From: Sphingobacterium chuzhouense
GTDB taxonomy: Bacteria; Bacteroidota; Bacteroidia; Sphingobacteriales; Sphingobacteriaceae
Assembly (NCBI RefSeq): GCF_014692525.1
Contig: NZ_JACNYL010000002.1
Span: 930,001 to 994,000, forward strand
Direction: 5' to 3'
DNA length: 64,000 nucleotides
The position numbers and the translations under genes are program-made. This document shows, in pieces, positions 25,643 to 34,066 of this stretch. Numbering within the stretch: position 1 is the stretch's first letter; each line of letters opens with the position of its first letter. The notes below the pieces were generated by a model. That model searched no databases. It had not been told where the DNA came from and was given only the letters and a program-made list of their open reading frames with translations.

Positions 25643-27031
25643 TTGAAGAAAATATTTGACATAGAATCACATTTAGTTTTCAATCAATTGATGTCATCAA
25701 TCAATAACCGTGAGCTCGCTTACATAACCTGGTTGTTGGTTGCCTTTTGCTTAGTGATGTTAAGCTCAAAACTAAGAAAGTCTGTCTGGAGTATCTTTAA
25801 CTCTCTCTTTAACTGGAAGTTTAACATTGCATATATAGCTACAATAGGCTACATTATACTAATGATAAACATCCTTGAGAATTTCAATTTTTGGGACAAC
25901 TCATTGATCAAGGACACTGTTTTTTGGTTGATCTTGACCGGTACATCACTAATGTTCCGAATCGCTACGAATAATGATCCATTAGTTTTTCTGAAAGACA
26001 CTTTTAGAGATAGTATAAAGATAGCTGCGTTCTTATCGTTTATTTTAAATCTAACTGTATTCGCTTTTTGGCTTGAATTTATTGCAATTCCCATATTGTT
26101 TTTCTTGGGCGGAATGCATGCGGTTTCAAAGCATAAAAAAGAGCATGAAAAGATAGGAAAAGCACTGGAAGTGATGGGAAAAATTGCTAGTATCTTTTTA
26201 TTGGGGTACGTACTACGAGATATATTCATAAACTATCAATCATACTTAACCTTACAGAAGGCAAAAGAATTCTTTCTTCCTATACTACTAACGTTACTAT
26301 TTAGTCCCTTTTTAGCATTATTAAACCTAACTATACAATATGAAGAGATTGCAAATTCTTTGAAACGTGAATCTAAAAGCACTACGCACTACTACAAAAT
26401 GCTTTTTGGAGCGCTACTATATTTTAACTTTAACATCAAAGGTGCTATTAGGTGGCGAAATAGCTTTGTATACATAAATCTGAAGGAGGAGCTATGGAGC
26501 TCTATGAGAAACATTCGATTATTACAGATCGAGGAAAATACGCCACCGCAGCATCCCGAACTAGAGGGCTGGACTCCAATTGATGCAAAACAATTTTTAA
26601 CTAACAAAAAACTCCACATAAAAGACTATAACTCCAACCTCGGAGACATATGGGAAGGAAAGTCAAAAAATCTTAAATTGGATGATAGTTTTATGGCAGG
26701 CATATGTAGTTATTCGATAAAAGGGAATAAGCATGTTGTTCAACAACTCAAACTTCATCTTACCTGCTATGATTCGTCCAGAATCGAAGACCTTATGAGG
26801 TTCTTAGGCATTCTAAAAGATCTATACTTTGTAGCTATATACGAAGATATGCCTTATAAAATCAAAAACAGTATTCTAAACTACAAAAATTTGAATTACG
26901 AAAGTTCATACACGAACGTAATCATCTATTTTAATCACTGGAAAAACGAGAAGAAGGGGTATAATCTTTATACTACTATAACACATAAAAATCTAAATCA
27001 AATCGAAAAACAGTTGGGCATCGATAGTTAG
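25643..27031 (+). CDS. Multi-pass membrane protein in the Pycsar-like operon
   Basis: Protein of 462 aa from a TTG start (no ATG nearby; the TTG is 7 bp after the previous stop). Hydrophobic segments lie near residues 28-46, 63-83, 98-115, 130-162, 184-203 and 212-236, giving about six to eight membrane spans. The C-terminal half (about 250-462) is soluble and mixed alpha/beta, with ELEGWTPIDAKQFLTNKKLH and a strand-rich end (TNVIIYFNHWKNEKKGYNLY). I recognise no family. Operon position suggests a second membrane component or regulator of the Pycsar-like system. Confidence 0.65.
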   Translation: MKKIFDIESHLVFNQLMSSINNRELAYITWLLVAFCLVMLSSKLRKSVWSIFNSLFNWKFNIAYIATIGYIILMINILENFNFWDNSLIKDTVFWLILTGTSLMFRIATNNDPLVFLKDTFRDSIKIAAFLSFILNLTVFAFWLEFIAIPILFFLGGMHAVSKHKKEHEKIGKALEVMGKIASIFLLGYVLRDIFINYQSYLTLQKAKEFFLPILLTLLFSPFLALLNLTIQYEEIANSLKRESKSTTHYYKMLFGALLYFNFNIKGAIRWRNSFVYINLKEELWSSMRNIRLLQIEENTPPQHPELEGWTPIDAKQFLTNKKLHIKDYNSNLGDIWEGKSKNLKLDDSFMAGICSYSIKGNKHVVQQLKLHLTCYDSSRIEDLMRFLGILKDLYFVAIYEDMPYKIKNSILNYKNLNYESSYTNVIIYFNHWKNEKKGYNLYTTITHKNLNQIEKQLGIDS

Positions 27032-27093
27032 ATTGGGCGAAAACAAATGAAACGTCAAAAAGGGCAATGCATACGATGCGTCTATATGCGCTA

Positions 27094-28236
27094 TCATTTG
27101 ATGACTACTTCATTAATAAAATTGGTGTATACATCGCCAAACAGTCCTGTCAATTTGAATGCATCTTTGTAGGTCAATGCCCCGCTTTTAACAGCGCTAT
27201 CGACATAACTGGCAAAAGTAGGACTTATCCTACGCTTGTTGGTACGATAGAAATCTCCACCACCCGCTTGCTGCTCTTTCTTGAGGCGAGCGGCTTCCAT
27301 ATACTGATTGTAGAAATTAAAAAATGCTGCCCTAACAAGCAATCCAAGATCCAACGCCCTACGTGCGATGACGATGGGACTCACCTTGAAACGGGTGGCC
27401 AGCATACGAATATCGGCGACGCCAGTCCAGACATCAGATAGTAGATGAGCAGGAACTAAAAATTCAGCAGCAACTTGGTCACATAACAATTCGGTAGGAT
27501 CATCAGCTGGCAAGAGTTGATCTTGATTAAAACCCGCACTTTTACCCAACCACACGTGTACTAGCTCATGTACCAATGTAAATAGTTGTGCAGCTTTCGC
27601 ATCCGCATTATTGACAAACAAAAAGGGCACATATTCATCGACCAATACAAAACCCCTGCACTCATCAACTGGTATAGACCGATGGGTATTGTTACCCACT
27701 ACGCCATTCTGCACGACAATAATACCTATCCGCTCTATGGTATCAATAAGCTGTGTAAGTGTTTCCTCCCAAGTAGCAAAAGCAAGTGTCCATCCTGCTC
27801 GCAGATTTAGCTGGTTACGAAGATCTTGAACAATCTGCTCAACTGGTGTATTCTGATCGAACTTGCCTACATAATCCAAAGGCCTAACTTCTAGTTGGAC
27901 AAGATATTCGCGCAGCCATTCCTGTCTACGGGTTAATTCCAGTATACTATCGTAAACATTCGGACTCACCTGATAGGTGGGATTGGGCTTTCCCGTACGG
28001 AAAAAAGGAAAGTCAATAGATTCATTGGGTGGTTCTTGCAGAAACATGTAACCGAAAGGCACATGGACTTTTTTGGAAAATGCTTCTAGCTGTTTAACCG
28101 TAGGCTGTTTATCTCCTTGCAACCACCTATCAACTTTCAGTGTCGGATATTTTAGAGAAAATCCAGTTATATCATATCCTGCACGGGATAATGCCCATGT
28201 AATGATATTTTCGTTGACTGGTACCGTTACTGCCAT
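27094..28236 (-). CDS. ImmA/IrrE metallopeptidase with N-terminal HTH
   Basis: Protein of 380 aa. Residues 1-70 look like a divergent helix-turn-helix domain (ALSRAGYDITGFSLKYPTLK, DKQPTVKQLEAFSKKVHVPF). The ImmA/IrrE zinc peptidase motif is LVHELVHVWLG near residue 227, with the distal Glu in CDQVAAEFLVPAHLL. The C-terminal region is helical (AYKDAFKLTGLFGDVYTNF). It lies 65 bp after the sce7726-like gene on the same strand and converges on the Pycsar operon. This is the second ImmA/IrrE gene within 6 kb; the two are not close copies. Likely the regulator of its nuclease-like neighbour. Confidence 0.85.
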   Translation of the reverse strand: MAVTVPVNENIITWALSRAGYDITGFSLKYPTLKVDRWLQGDKQPTVKQLEAFSKKVHVPFGYMFLQEPPNESIDFPFFRTGKPNPTYQVSPNVYDSILELTRRQEWLREYLVQLEVRPLDYVGKFDQNTPVEQIVQDLRNQLNLRAGWTLAFATWEETLTQLIDTIERIGIIVVQNGVVGNNTHRSIPVDECRGFVLVDEYVPFLFVNNADAKAAQLFTLVHELVHVWLGKSAGFNQDQLLPADDPTELLCDQVAAEFLVPAHLLSDVWTGVADIRMLATRFKVSPIVIARRALDLGLLVRAAFFNFYNQYMEAARLKKEQQAGGGDFYRTNKRRISPTFASYVDSAVKSGALTYKDAFKLTGLFGDVYTNFINEVVIK

Positions 28237-28301
28237 AATGCAAAGTTATTGATTCTTTCACAAAACTTGTTATGCGAGGCAAACAAGTGGATGAATACAC
28301 A

Positions 28302-29189
28302 TTATAAAAGGTTCTTACTTAAATTATTAACGATAGTAAGATACGACTTTTTATCGAATTTCTGCTGGTAGAACGAAAAATTTAAGTATGGGGGCACTGC
28401 GCCTTCGGACAGATATAGATTCGTTTGTGAATTAATCCTCCCCTTAAGAATATTGTGATAGGCAATTCTAACATCGTCAACGGGAAGTTCCTGTAAAACA
28501 GCTAAACATGACCGGTAGAAAAACGCCGGCGTGACGGAAGGCACGAAACCCACCAGCTGTTTCAGGAGTTTTGTGTATTCTGGTTTACGTAGGGAAGCCA
28601 TCATAAAAGATGCATCCAGTTCTTCGCAATGGTTTTGGGAACTGCGATACTCGACAACTTCACCTTCTTCTGTATACACCAACACGCCAACATGCGATGG
28701 AAGGATACGAAGATATTTTTCTAACAGTGACACATGTGTAAACAGATAAACTTCCGTGAACGCTTTATAATAGTCAGCAAGTTGGTTATGCAGGCGTTCA
28801 GGTGTATCGAGCTCTGTCTTGATTTCAAACACCTTGTTCGTACCGTTGATTAAAACCGTATCAGCAATAGACTGCCCTATCCGGAATTCGTTCAGCAAGA
28901 TAGTATCCTCCAGAGCATAGTATTTTAGCACGTAATCATTTAAAAGTTTGTTCTTATAAATATACTCGTGCCGATAATGTTGTTCCAGAAGATTATAGGA
29001 ATAGGCTATCAAATCACCGAGCCGAGCGGGCTTGTCTTGCACAAGGCTTTCCCACCCTGCATATTTCTTCATCCTCCGGATATAGGAGGACTGATTACTA
29101 CTGGTTGATAGCTTTTTAAATGCTGCATGCGACACCAACGAAGCCAATTCGCGCAACTGTGCTTTGTGGTATGTCGGGCAGGTGTGCAT
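28302..29189 (-). CDS. sce7726-family protein, PD-(D/E)xK-like
   Basis: Protein of 295 aa that resembles the sce7726 family. A PD-(D/E)xK-like core is visible around residues 100-130: FRIGQSIADTVLINGTNKVF followed by EIKTELDTPERL, with Asp and the Glu-x-Lys motif correctly spaced. The rest is helical and ends in YLTIVNNLSKNLL. It precedes the ImmA/IrrE gene and probably forms an operon and functional pair with it. Family members are often next to COG2856 peptidases. A DNA nuclease activity is plausible but unproven. Confidence 0.7.
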   Translation of the reverse strand: MHTCPTYHKAQLRELASLVSHAAFKKLSTSSNQSSYIRRMKKYAGWESLVQDKPARLGDLIAYSYNLLEQHYRHEYIYKNKLLNDYVLKYYALEDTILLNEFRIGQSIADTVLINGTNKVFEIKTELDTPERLHNQLADYYKAFTEVYLFTHVSLLEKYLRILPSHVGVLVYTEEGEVVEYRSSQNHCEELDASFMMASLRKPEYTKLLKQLVGFVPSVTPAFFYRSCLAVLQELPVDDVRIAYHNILKGRINSQTNLYLSEGAVPPYLNFSFYQQKFDKKSYLTIVNNLSKNLL

Positions 29190-29363
29190 AAAGCAAAGTT
29201 AGTAATTTGGTTAGATTTATCAATCGTTGCAAAGTCTGAAATACGCATCCAGATATTTTATATTAATTATCGGTCTTCTAAGCCATCAATCAACGAACCA
29301 TAAGATGTGATCTCATCATGAAATATGCTAGCAATGCATATATTTGAAATTATATCCAATCTT

Positions 29364-29702
29364 ATGGACGAAAAACGAAACGATTTAATAATTGTGAAAG
29401 CAAAAGTCACGATGAAAACTGCAGAAGAAGGTGGAAGAAAATTCGGTTTCAAATCAGGTTATAGACCTAATCACGTATTTGAACTACCGGAGGATTTAAG
29501 AAACATTGAAACTTACATCGGTGACATACAGTTTGATGACCAGGAATTGATAGAACCTGGCGAAACTAAAATCGTGACAGTTAGATTTTTAAAAGTTCCT
29601 AAAATTGAAACGTTCATTAGGGTTGGTCAAAAATGGTTTATAAATGAGGCGGCAAGGACGTTAGGATTTGCGGAAATACTTGAAATAAAAAACCCAACGT
29701 AA
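29364..29702 (+). CDS. Small protein resembling EF-Tu C-terminal barrel
   Basis: Protein of 112 aa from ATG 29364 (an in-frame ATG at 29325 would add 13 poorly conserved residues). The pattern resembles the C-terminal beta-barrel domain of EF-Tu: RPNHVFELPED, TYIGDIQFDDQELIEPGETK, then IVTVRFLKVPKIETFIRVGQ and KWFINEAARTLGFAEI. No GTPase domain is present, so it is not a translation factor. Such stand-alone domains are usually called hypothetical. The last codons and stop lie in the left flank of a single-unit repeat element (29692-29752). Confidence 0.6.
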   Translation: MDEKRNDLIIVKAKVTMKTAEEGGRKFGFKSGYRPNHVFELPEDLRNIETYIGDIQFDDQELIEPGETKIVTVRFLKVPKIETFIRVGQKWFINEAARTLGFAEILEIKNPT

Positions 29703-29752
29703 ATGCCATGTCGGCGTACGGAAAAATGTCGAATAGTTATTTTTCTTTACCA
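29692..29752. repeat. Single-unit copy of the 31.3-kb repeat element
   Basis: The left flank (AACCCAACGTAAATGC) matches the left flank of the large array (GAACCCTAACGCAAATGC near 31310). One unit starts at 29712 with CGGCGTACGG. The right flank AATAGTTATTTTTCTTTACC matches AATAGTTATTTCTTTACC near 31754. So the same boundaries hold one unit here and about 20 there. Confidence 0.65.
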
Positions 29753-29873
29753 ACATTTATGTTTTAGTTAAATAAAGAAGAATATGACTCCGATCTATGG
29801 TCGCAAAATGCGATACTCTCAGATATTAGCAATAAGGGTGCTGGAATCAATTGTTCTTAAAAAAATTATAATT

Positions 29874-30329
29874 ATGAAAGATATTGCAATAAAACTTGCG
29901 TCCGCAAATGACGCTATTAAAATAGAACCTATTTTTTCGCTATATCGGGAATTCTACGGAATGGAAAAAGATATCCAAAGAACAATAGATTTCTTACGCG
30001 AAAGACTTGAAGGCAATGAGTCAATCTTACTCTATGCAGAAAGAAATGGAAATATTATCGGATTTACCCAGCTCTACCCTACTTTTTCATCCGCTTCGTT
30101 AAGAAAAGCATATGTATTAAATGATCTTTATGTTATAGAAACTGAAAGGAAACAAGGGATAGCCAAATTATTAATAAACGAGAGTATAGAAATTGCAGAA
30201 AGAGACGAGTGTGTTAGAATTTCTTTAAGTACCGCAAAAGATAATCCCGCTCAAACCCTCTATGAAAAAATGGGGTTCAAAGAAAGTTCATTTAAATTTT
30301 ATAATTATAATATACGAGAATTGAATTAG
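29874..30329 (+). CDS. GNAT-family N-acetyltransferase
   Basis: Acetyltransferase of 151 aa from the ATG at 29874; the frame is open to 29784 but the upstream 30 codons look non-coding. The GNAT fold is clear: strand SILLYAERNGNIIGFTQLYP, the core LNDLYVIETERKQGIAKLLI containing the acetyl-CoA loop Q/R-x-x-G-x-A (RKQGIA), and the end helix-strand NPAQTLYEKMGFKES. Acceptor substrate unknown. It stands alone between repeat elements, with no sign of an operon. Confidence 0.88.
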   Translation: MKDIAIKLASANDAIKIEPIFSLYREFYGMEKDIQRTIDFLRERLEGNESILLYAERNGNIIGFTQLYPTFSSASLRKAYVLNDLYVIETERKQGIAKLLINESIEIAERDECVRISLSTAKDNPAQTLYEKMGFKESSFKFYNYNIRELN

Positions 30330-30435
30330 GGTCGTAAAAACGCGACTTCAAAAACAGATGATTATATACCTTCAAAACAACTGCGCAGGAAATCGGAACA
30401 GATAAATGAATGTTGGTTTTGATTTAAAATATTTT

Positions 30436-31218
30436 ATGATGCATCCAAAAACCATATTATTAATTTATTGTTTAGTGTCAGTTACATTTATAAATGTATC
30501 GATAGGGCAGAATATCTCAAGCAGACTAACTCTAAGCAAAGACTTACTGTTCAAAGCAGGTGGCATTATAGATAAAGTAGAGCTAAAAACTATTCTATAT
30601 GGTAGTTCCGGTAGCACAGAGACAAGGCAAAGTGTTCACTATTTTAATAAGTATCAAAAGGCACTAAGAGGTCAAACCTATTATATCGAAGGGGACTTAA
30701 AAAGTAGCTATGAAAATGAATACAAAAATGACACATTATTAATCAGAAGGTCGATTATAAGTTCTGGGCGGTATGTTCGTCGTGATAAGTCTGTAATCGA
30801 ATATCAGTATGATCAAAATAATCATCTAATCAGACAAGTTAAAACGGAAGGATCAACAACAGACATTTATCAAGAAATAGAATATGAGAATGATGAAAGA
30901 GGCAATCCAATTAAACTGGTGATCGATAAAGGAAAATATGGCCATGAAGTAGCTAAGTATGACTACCGTAACAATATTGTCTATAAATCCGTCATTAATA
31001 ATGAAGACGATACGGTTAGCACTTCGAAATCCATAATTTATAACGCAGTTCAAAATCCACGTTACCAATATAATGAGTATGGAGAAGTTGTCGAAGATGA
31101 CAGATATAAATTCCACTATAAGTACGACAAGAAAGGTAATTGGATTAAGCAAACAAGAAGAAGTAAAATGAAAAATATGACTGATGCTGTCATTACAAGG
31201 AAAATAACCTATCAATGA
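30436..31218 (+). CDS. Exported protein with YD-like repeats
   Basis: Protein of 260 aa. Starting at ATG 30436 gives a signal peptide (MMHPKTILLIYCLVSVTFIN, cleavage near SIGQ); an upstream in-frame ATG at 30406 would add ten residues. The mature part contains repeated Tyr-Asp-x-x-Gly/Asn turns, for example YQYDQNNHLIRQVKTEGS, YENDERGNPIKLV, YNEYGEVVEDD and YKYDKKGNWIKQ, as in Bacteroidota secreted YD/RHS-like proteins. Probably periplasmic or surface-exposed; function unknown. Confidence 0.72.
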   Translation: MMHPKTILLIYCLVSVTFINVSIGQNISSRLTLSKDLLFKAGGIIDKVELKTILYGSSGSTETRQSVHYFNKYQKALRGQTYYIEGDLKSSYENEYKNDTLLIRRSIISSGRYVRRDKSVIEYQYDQNNHLIRQVKTEGSTTDIYQEIEYENDERGNPIKLVIDKGKYGHEVAKYDYRNNIVYKSVINNEDDTVSTSKSIIYNAVQNPRYQYNEYGEVVEDDRYKFHYKYDKKGNWIKQTRRSKMKNMTDAVITRKITYQ

Positions 31219-31333
31219 ATCTTCTCAAAGCGCAAAGACTGTTAGCTGTAGTGAAGTTCGAGCTAATTGATTACAGCGAGGGTTTTGACGGGGATTAAAA
31301 ACGCGCTGTAGAACCCTAACGCAAATGCGACGT

Positions 31334-31753
31334 CGGCGCACGGAAGTGTAGCTTCGGCGTACAGAAGTAGCACGTCGTCGTGCGCCGACATCGCTTCGGC
31401 GTACGACGGTACGCAACTTCCGTCCATCTGTATCGCGTCGGCATACGGGAAAACCATCTCGGCATACGACAAACTCGTCTCGGCGCATGGGGAAACGTTG
31501 TCCCCGTATATCGAAAACGTACCGGCATACGGGGAGATGATTTCGGCATACGGGAAAACCATCCCGATAGACGGAAGTATCACCTCGGTGCGCGAAAGAA
31601 TGGTTTCCCCATATGGGGAGATTAAACAGATGACCATCAGTATAACTTCCCCATACGGATTGTTCACATCCCCGTACCACTACACGATGTCGTTGCCCGG
31701 CATACCGTTCAAGTCGCACGACGACATTACGCCGGCGTACGGGAAAATGGCAA
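31334..31753. repeat. Degenerate tandem array, exact 21-bp period, about 20 units
   Basis: Each unit has an 8-bp core near CGGCATAC or CGGCGTAC (variants CCCCGTAC, CCCCATAT) followed by 13 bp near GGGAAAACCATCT. Cores lie at 31334, 31355, 31376, 31397, 31439, 31460, 31481, 31502, 31523, 31544, 31565, 31586, 31607, 31649, 31670, 31712 and 31733, all exact multiples of 21 apart; units at 31418, 31628 and 31691 are weak. Reading frames on both strands stay open only because the unit has few stops. Flanks match the single-unit copy at 29.7 kb. Confidence 0.87.
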
Positions 31754-31780
31754 ATAGTTATTTCTTTACCGCTATGTATA

Positions 31781-32074
31781 TGTACATGTGAATGCCTGCA
31801 CGGCACATCTTTGTTTTGTACCGAAACAACGGGAGTATGTCAGGTGCGTTCGTGATTATGTTATGTGACAAAGTCGTCAACTACATGTTCATTGTGCGCT
31901 ACTGCAAGCAACATGTTCACACATTGAAGCTAAACGACGTTCAATACATGGACTTTTTCGTTACGTCAACCAACAAATCCACAATGTAACGTGACAAAGC
32001 CGCCAACTACACTGATTTATCGGTTAAGTCATTGTACATAGCCGCAAAGTACGTGGAGGTTGGGGCTATGTATA
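31781..32074. repeat. Second 21-bp array, different unit, about 14 units
   Basis: Units near GTGACAAAG plus CCGTCAACTACA recur in 21-bp register. GTGACAAAG occurs at 31865 and 31991 (126 bp = 6 units); the CAACTACA and CAATACATG parts recur at +63 and +126; AGCCGC recurs 42 bp on. It follows the previous array within 30 bp and ends about 90 bp before the ORF6N gene. Conservation between units is weaker than in the other arrays. Confidence 0.65.
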
Positions 32075-32162
32075 TGCACAAAATGAGGGATTCGTCGCAT
32101 TACAATAAAAGTTTATTGTTACCTTTATTGGTATAATGAATTATGATCGAAACCATTAAGTT

Positions 32163-32768
32163 ATGAGTAAAACCAAAACAGAAGTAAAAGCAGTAGCCAT
32201 AGCGGACGATGTCCTCGCCAACAAGATATACGAGTTTAGAGGACAAAAAGTAATGTTGGATAGTGATCTGGCGGAGTTATATGGGGTAGAAACTAAGCGC
32301 CTAAATGAGCAAGTACGAAGAAATGCATCTCGTTTCCCTGATGATTTTATGTTCGGCCTGTCTAATGACGAAATTATAATCTTGAAGTCGCAAATTGCGA
32401 CTTCAAGATGGGGCGGTCGTAGAAAAGCACCTAATGTATTTACAGAGCATGGAGTACTCATGCTATCAAGTGTCCTCAATAGCGAGCAAGCTATTCAGGT
32501 GAACATACAGATAATGCGAATTTTCGCTAAGATACGTCAATATTTTTCGGACAACACCGAGATAAAGATGGAAATAGCCGAGATCAAATACACTGTAGAA
32601 CAAATCGCTAAAAAACAGAAAGGTCATGATCAAAACATTGAACTGCTCTTCGAATACATCGACCGACTGCAAGAGAAGCAGGATACCTCTCCTACCGCGT
32701 CAAAAGTAAAAAAGGTAATAGGTTTTAAAATTGGTGACGAGAATGAAAATACAGATAATTGCCATTAA
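32163..32768 (+). CDS. ORF6N domain protein
   Basis: DNA-binding-type protein of 201 aa. The ORF6N domain covers about residues 18-105: IYEFRGQKVMLDSDLAELYG, then VETKRLNEQVRRNASRFPDDF and SRWGGRRKAPNVFTEHGVLM. A coiled-coil region follows (EIKMEIAEIKYTVEQIAKKQ) and a basic C-terminus. ORF6N proteins are phage- and mobile-element-associated and are frequent in Bacteroidota accessory regions. The gene converges on fic with a 4-bp overlap of the ends. A broken ORF6N copy lies at 34317-34442. Confidence 0.88.
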   Translation: MSKTKTEVKAVAIADDVLANKIYEFRGQKVMLDSDLAELYGVETKRLNEQVRRNASRFPDDFMFGLSNDEIIILKSQIATSRWGGRRKAPNVFTEHGVLMLSSVLNSEQAIQVNIQIMRIFAKIRQYFSDNTEIKMEIAEIKYTVEQIAKKQKGHDQNIELLFEYIDRLQEKQDTSPTASKVKKVIGFKIGDENENTDNCH

Positions 32769-33886
32769 AATAATTTTATATAAGGTTCGAACATAAATAT
32801 TTGCCCTCTTTTACCACCAGTCATTTCTTTTAATATATCATACTGCTCCATTTCATCAATAATTTTGTAGGCAGTTGGCATTGATACGCCTGTAAATTCT
32901 ACTACCTGTTGGGCGTTGATGATGGGGCGTTGATATAAGTGGTCTAATATATTGAGTAAATGGTGGCTTCGTATGCTTTTCCTTTGTATTAATTCTTCTT
33001 TTTCCTTTTTCAATTTTAATATGGCATCGAATGTAGCAACCCCACTTTTCGCTGTTTCTATGATGCCTACTAAAAAAAACTTCAGCCACTGTTTTACATC
33101 ACTATGCGTACGAACACGCATTAAATTATCGTAATATAGTCCTCGGTTACGTTCAAAAAAATCCGATAAATATAAAATAGGTTTTTTAAGAATTCCTTTA
33201 TCTACCAAGTAAAGCGTAATCAATAAACGCCCTACACGACCATTTCCATCCAAAAAAGGGTGAATGGTCTCAAACTGGTAATGTATCAATGCAATCTTTA
33301 ACAAATCAGGAAAAAAGTATTCATCGTTATGAGCAAATTTCTCCAAATCATTCATCAATTCCGGCACAGAAGTATGTACAGGTGGTATAAAAGTAGCATC
33401 ATTTATACTGGCACCACCTATCCAATTTTGACTGGTACGGAATGCGCCAGGCAATTTATGTTCTCCACGAACACTTTGCAATAATATACGATGTGTATCA
33501 CGGATCAACCGAGATGAAAAAGGTAAATCGTGGAGTTTCTGAATAGCTTTGTTCATAGCCTCTATATAATTATGAACTTCTACCCAATCGTCTCTTCGCT
33601 CAACTCCCAAATCTTCTTTATCCAAAAAAGCATCTTCTATATTGGTTTGTGTACCTTCAATCTTACTACTCTGTGTTGCTTCCTTGGCGACGTGCATACT
33701 AATGAACAAATCGATATTGGGGATATATTCGGAATACATATCCAAACGCCCCATCTGTCGGTCGGCTTGGGACAGCAATTGTTGTATCTCCATATCGTTC
33801 AATAGCCATTGCTTGTTCAGTTCGGCAGGCTGAAAGCTTCTGTAATATCCTTGGTTAATATAGGTTCCTGCTTTGAAATCTTTCAT
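32765..33886 (-). CDS. Fic-family protein (AMPylator), class II
   Basis: Fic protein of 373 aa, an enzyme that transfers AMP (or a related group) onto protein hydroxyls. The inhibitory helix motif (S/T)xxxE(G/N) is present as SSKIEG near residues 76-81, which places it in class II with the helix before the core. The Fic core has the catalytic loop HPFLDGNGRVGR near residue 207. A C-terminal winged-helix domain (VVEFTGVSMPTAYKIIDEME) ends the protein, as in many chromosomal Fic proteins. A perfect 14-bp inverted repeat lies about 80 bp upstream. Targets unknown. Confidence 0.92.
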   Translation of the reverse strand: MKDFKAGTYINQGYYRSFQPAELNKQWLLNDMEIQQLLSQADRQMGRLDMYSEYIPNIDLFISMHVAKEATQSSKIEGTQTNIEDAFLDKEDLGVERRDDWVEVHNYIEAMNKAIQKLHDLPFSSRLIRDTHRILLQSVRGEHKLPGAFRTSQNWIGGASINDATFIPPVHTSVPELMNDLEKFAHNDEYFFPDLLKIALIHYQFETIHPFLDGNGRVGRLLITLYLVDKGILKKPILYLSDFFERNRGLYYDNLMRVRTHSDVKQWLKFFLVGIIETAKSGVATFDAILKLKKEKEELIQRKSIRSHHLLNILDHLYQRPIINAQQVVEFTGVSMPTAYKIIDEMEQYDILKEMTGGKRGQIFMFEPYIKLF

Positions 33887-33965
33887 TAGAATAGAATTTA
33901 TGATAGTATTTTAAATACGATATATGCTTATTTAAAATTTAACAAGCTAAATTAAACAAAAGCAT

Positions 33966-34001
33966 CCTTATTTAAAAATCATTACATATTTTTAAATAAG
34001 G
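33966..34001. promoter_or_regulatory. Perfect 14-bp inverted repeat upstream of fic
   Basis: CCTTATTTAAAAAT and ATTTTTAAATAAGG surround an 8-nt loop. A related half site, GCTTATTTAAAATTT, lies nearer the gene at about 33925. Possibly an operator for the Fic C-terminal winged helix. Confidence 0.5.
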
Positions 34002-34066
34002 AGTTTGATACTAAAATAAAATACTCTTTTTTTAATCAACCACTTTTTTCTTATCCGTTACTACTA

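Noticed and set aside
27067..27441. 124-codon plus-strand ORF after the Pycsar operon
   Set aside because: Lies antisense to the ImmA/IrrE gene and has no domain.
31225..31991. Several ORFs of 65-193 codons on both strands in the array region
   Set aside because: They are translations of tandem units, have Arg- or Tyr-rich repetitive composition, and no start or domain support.
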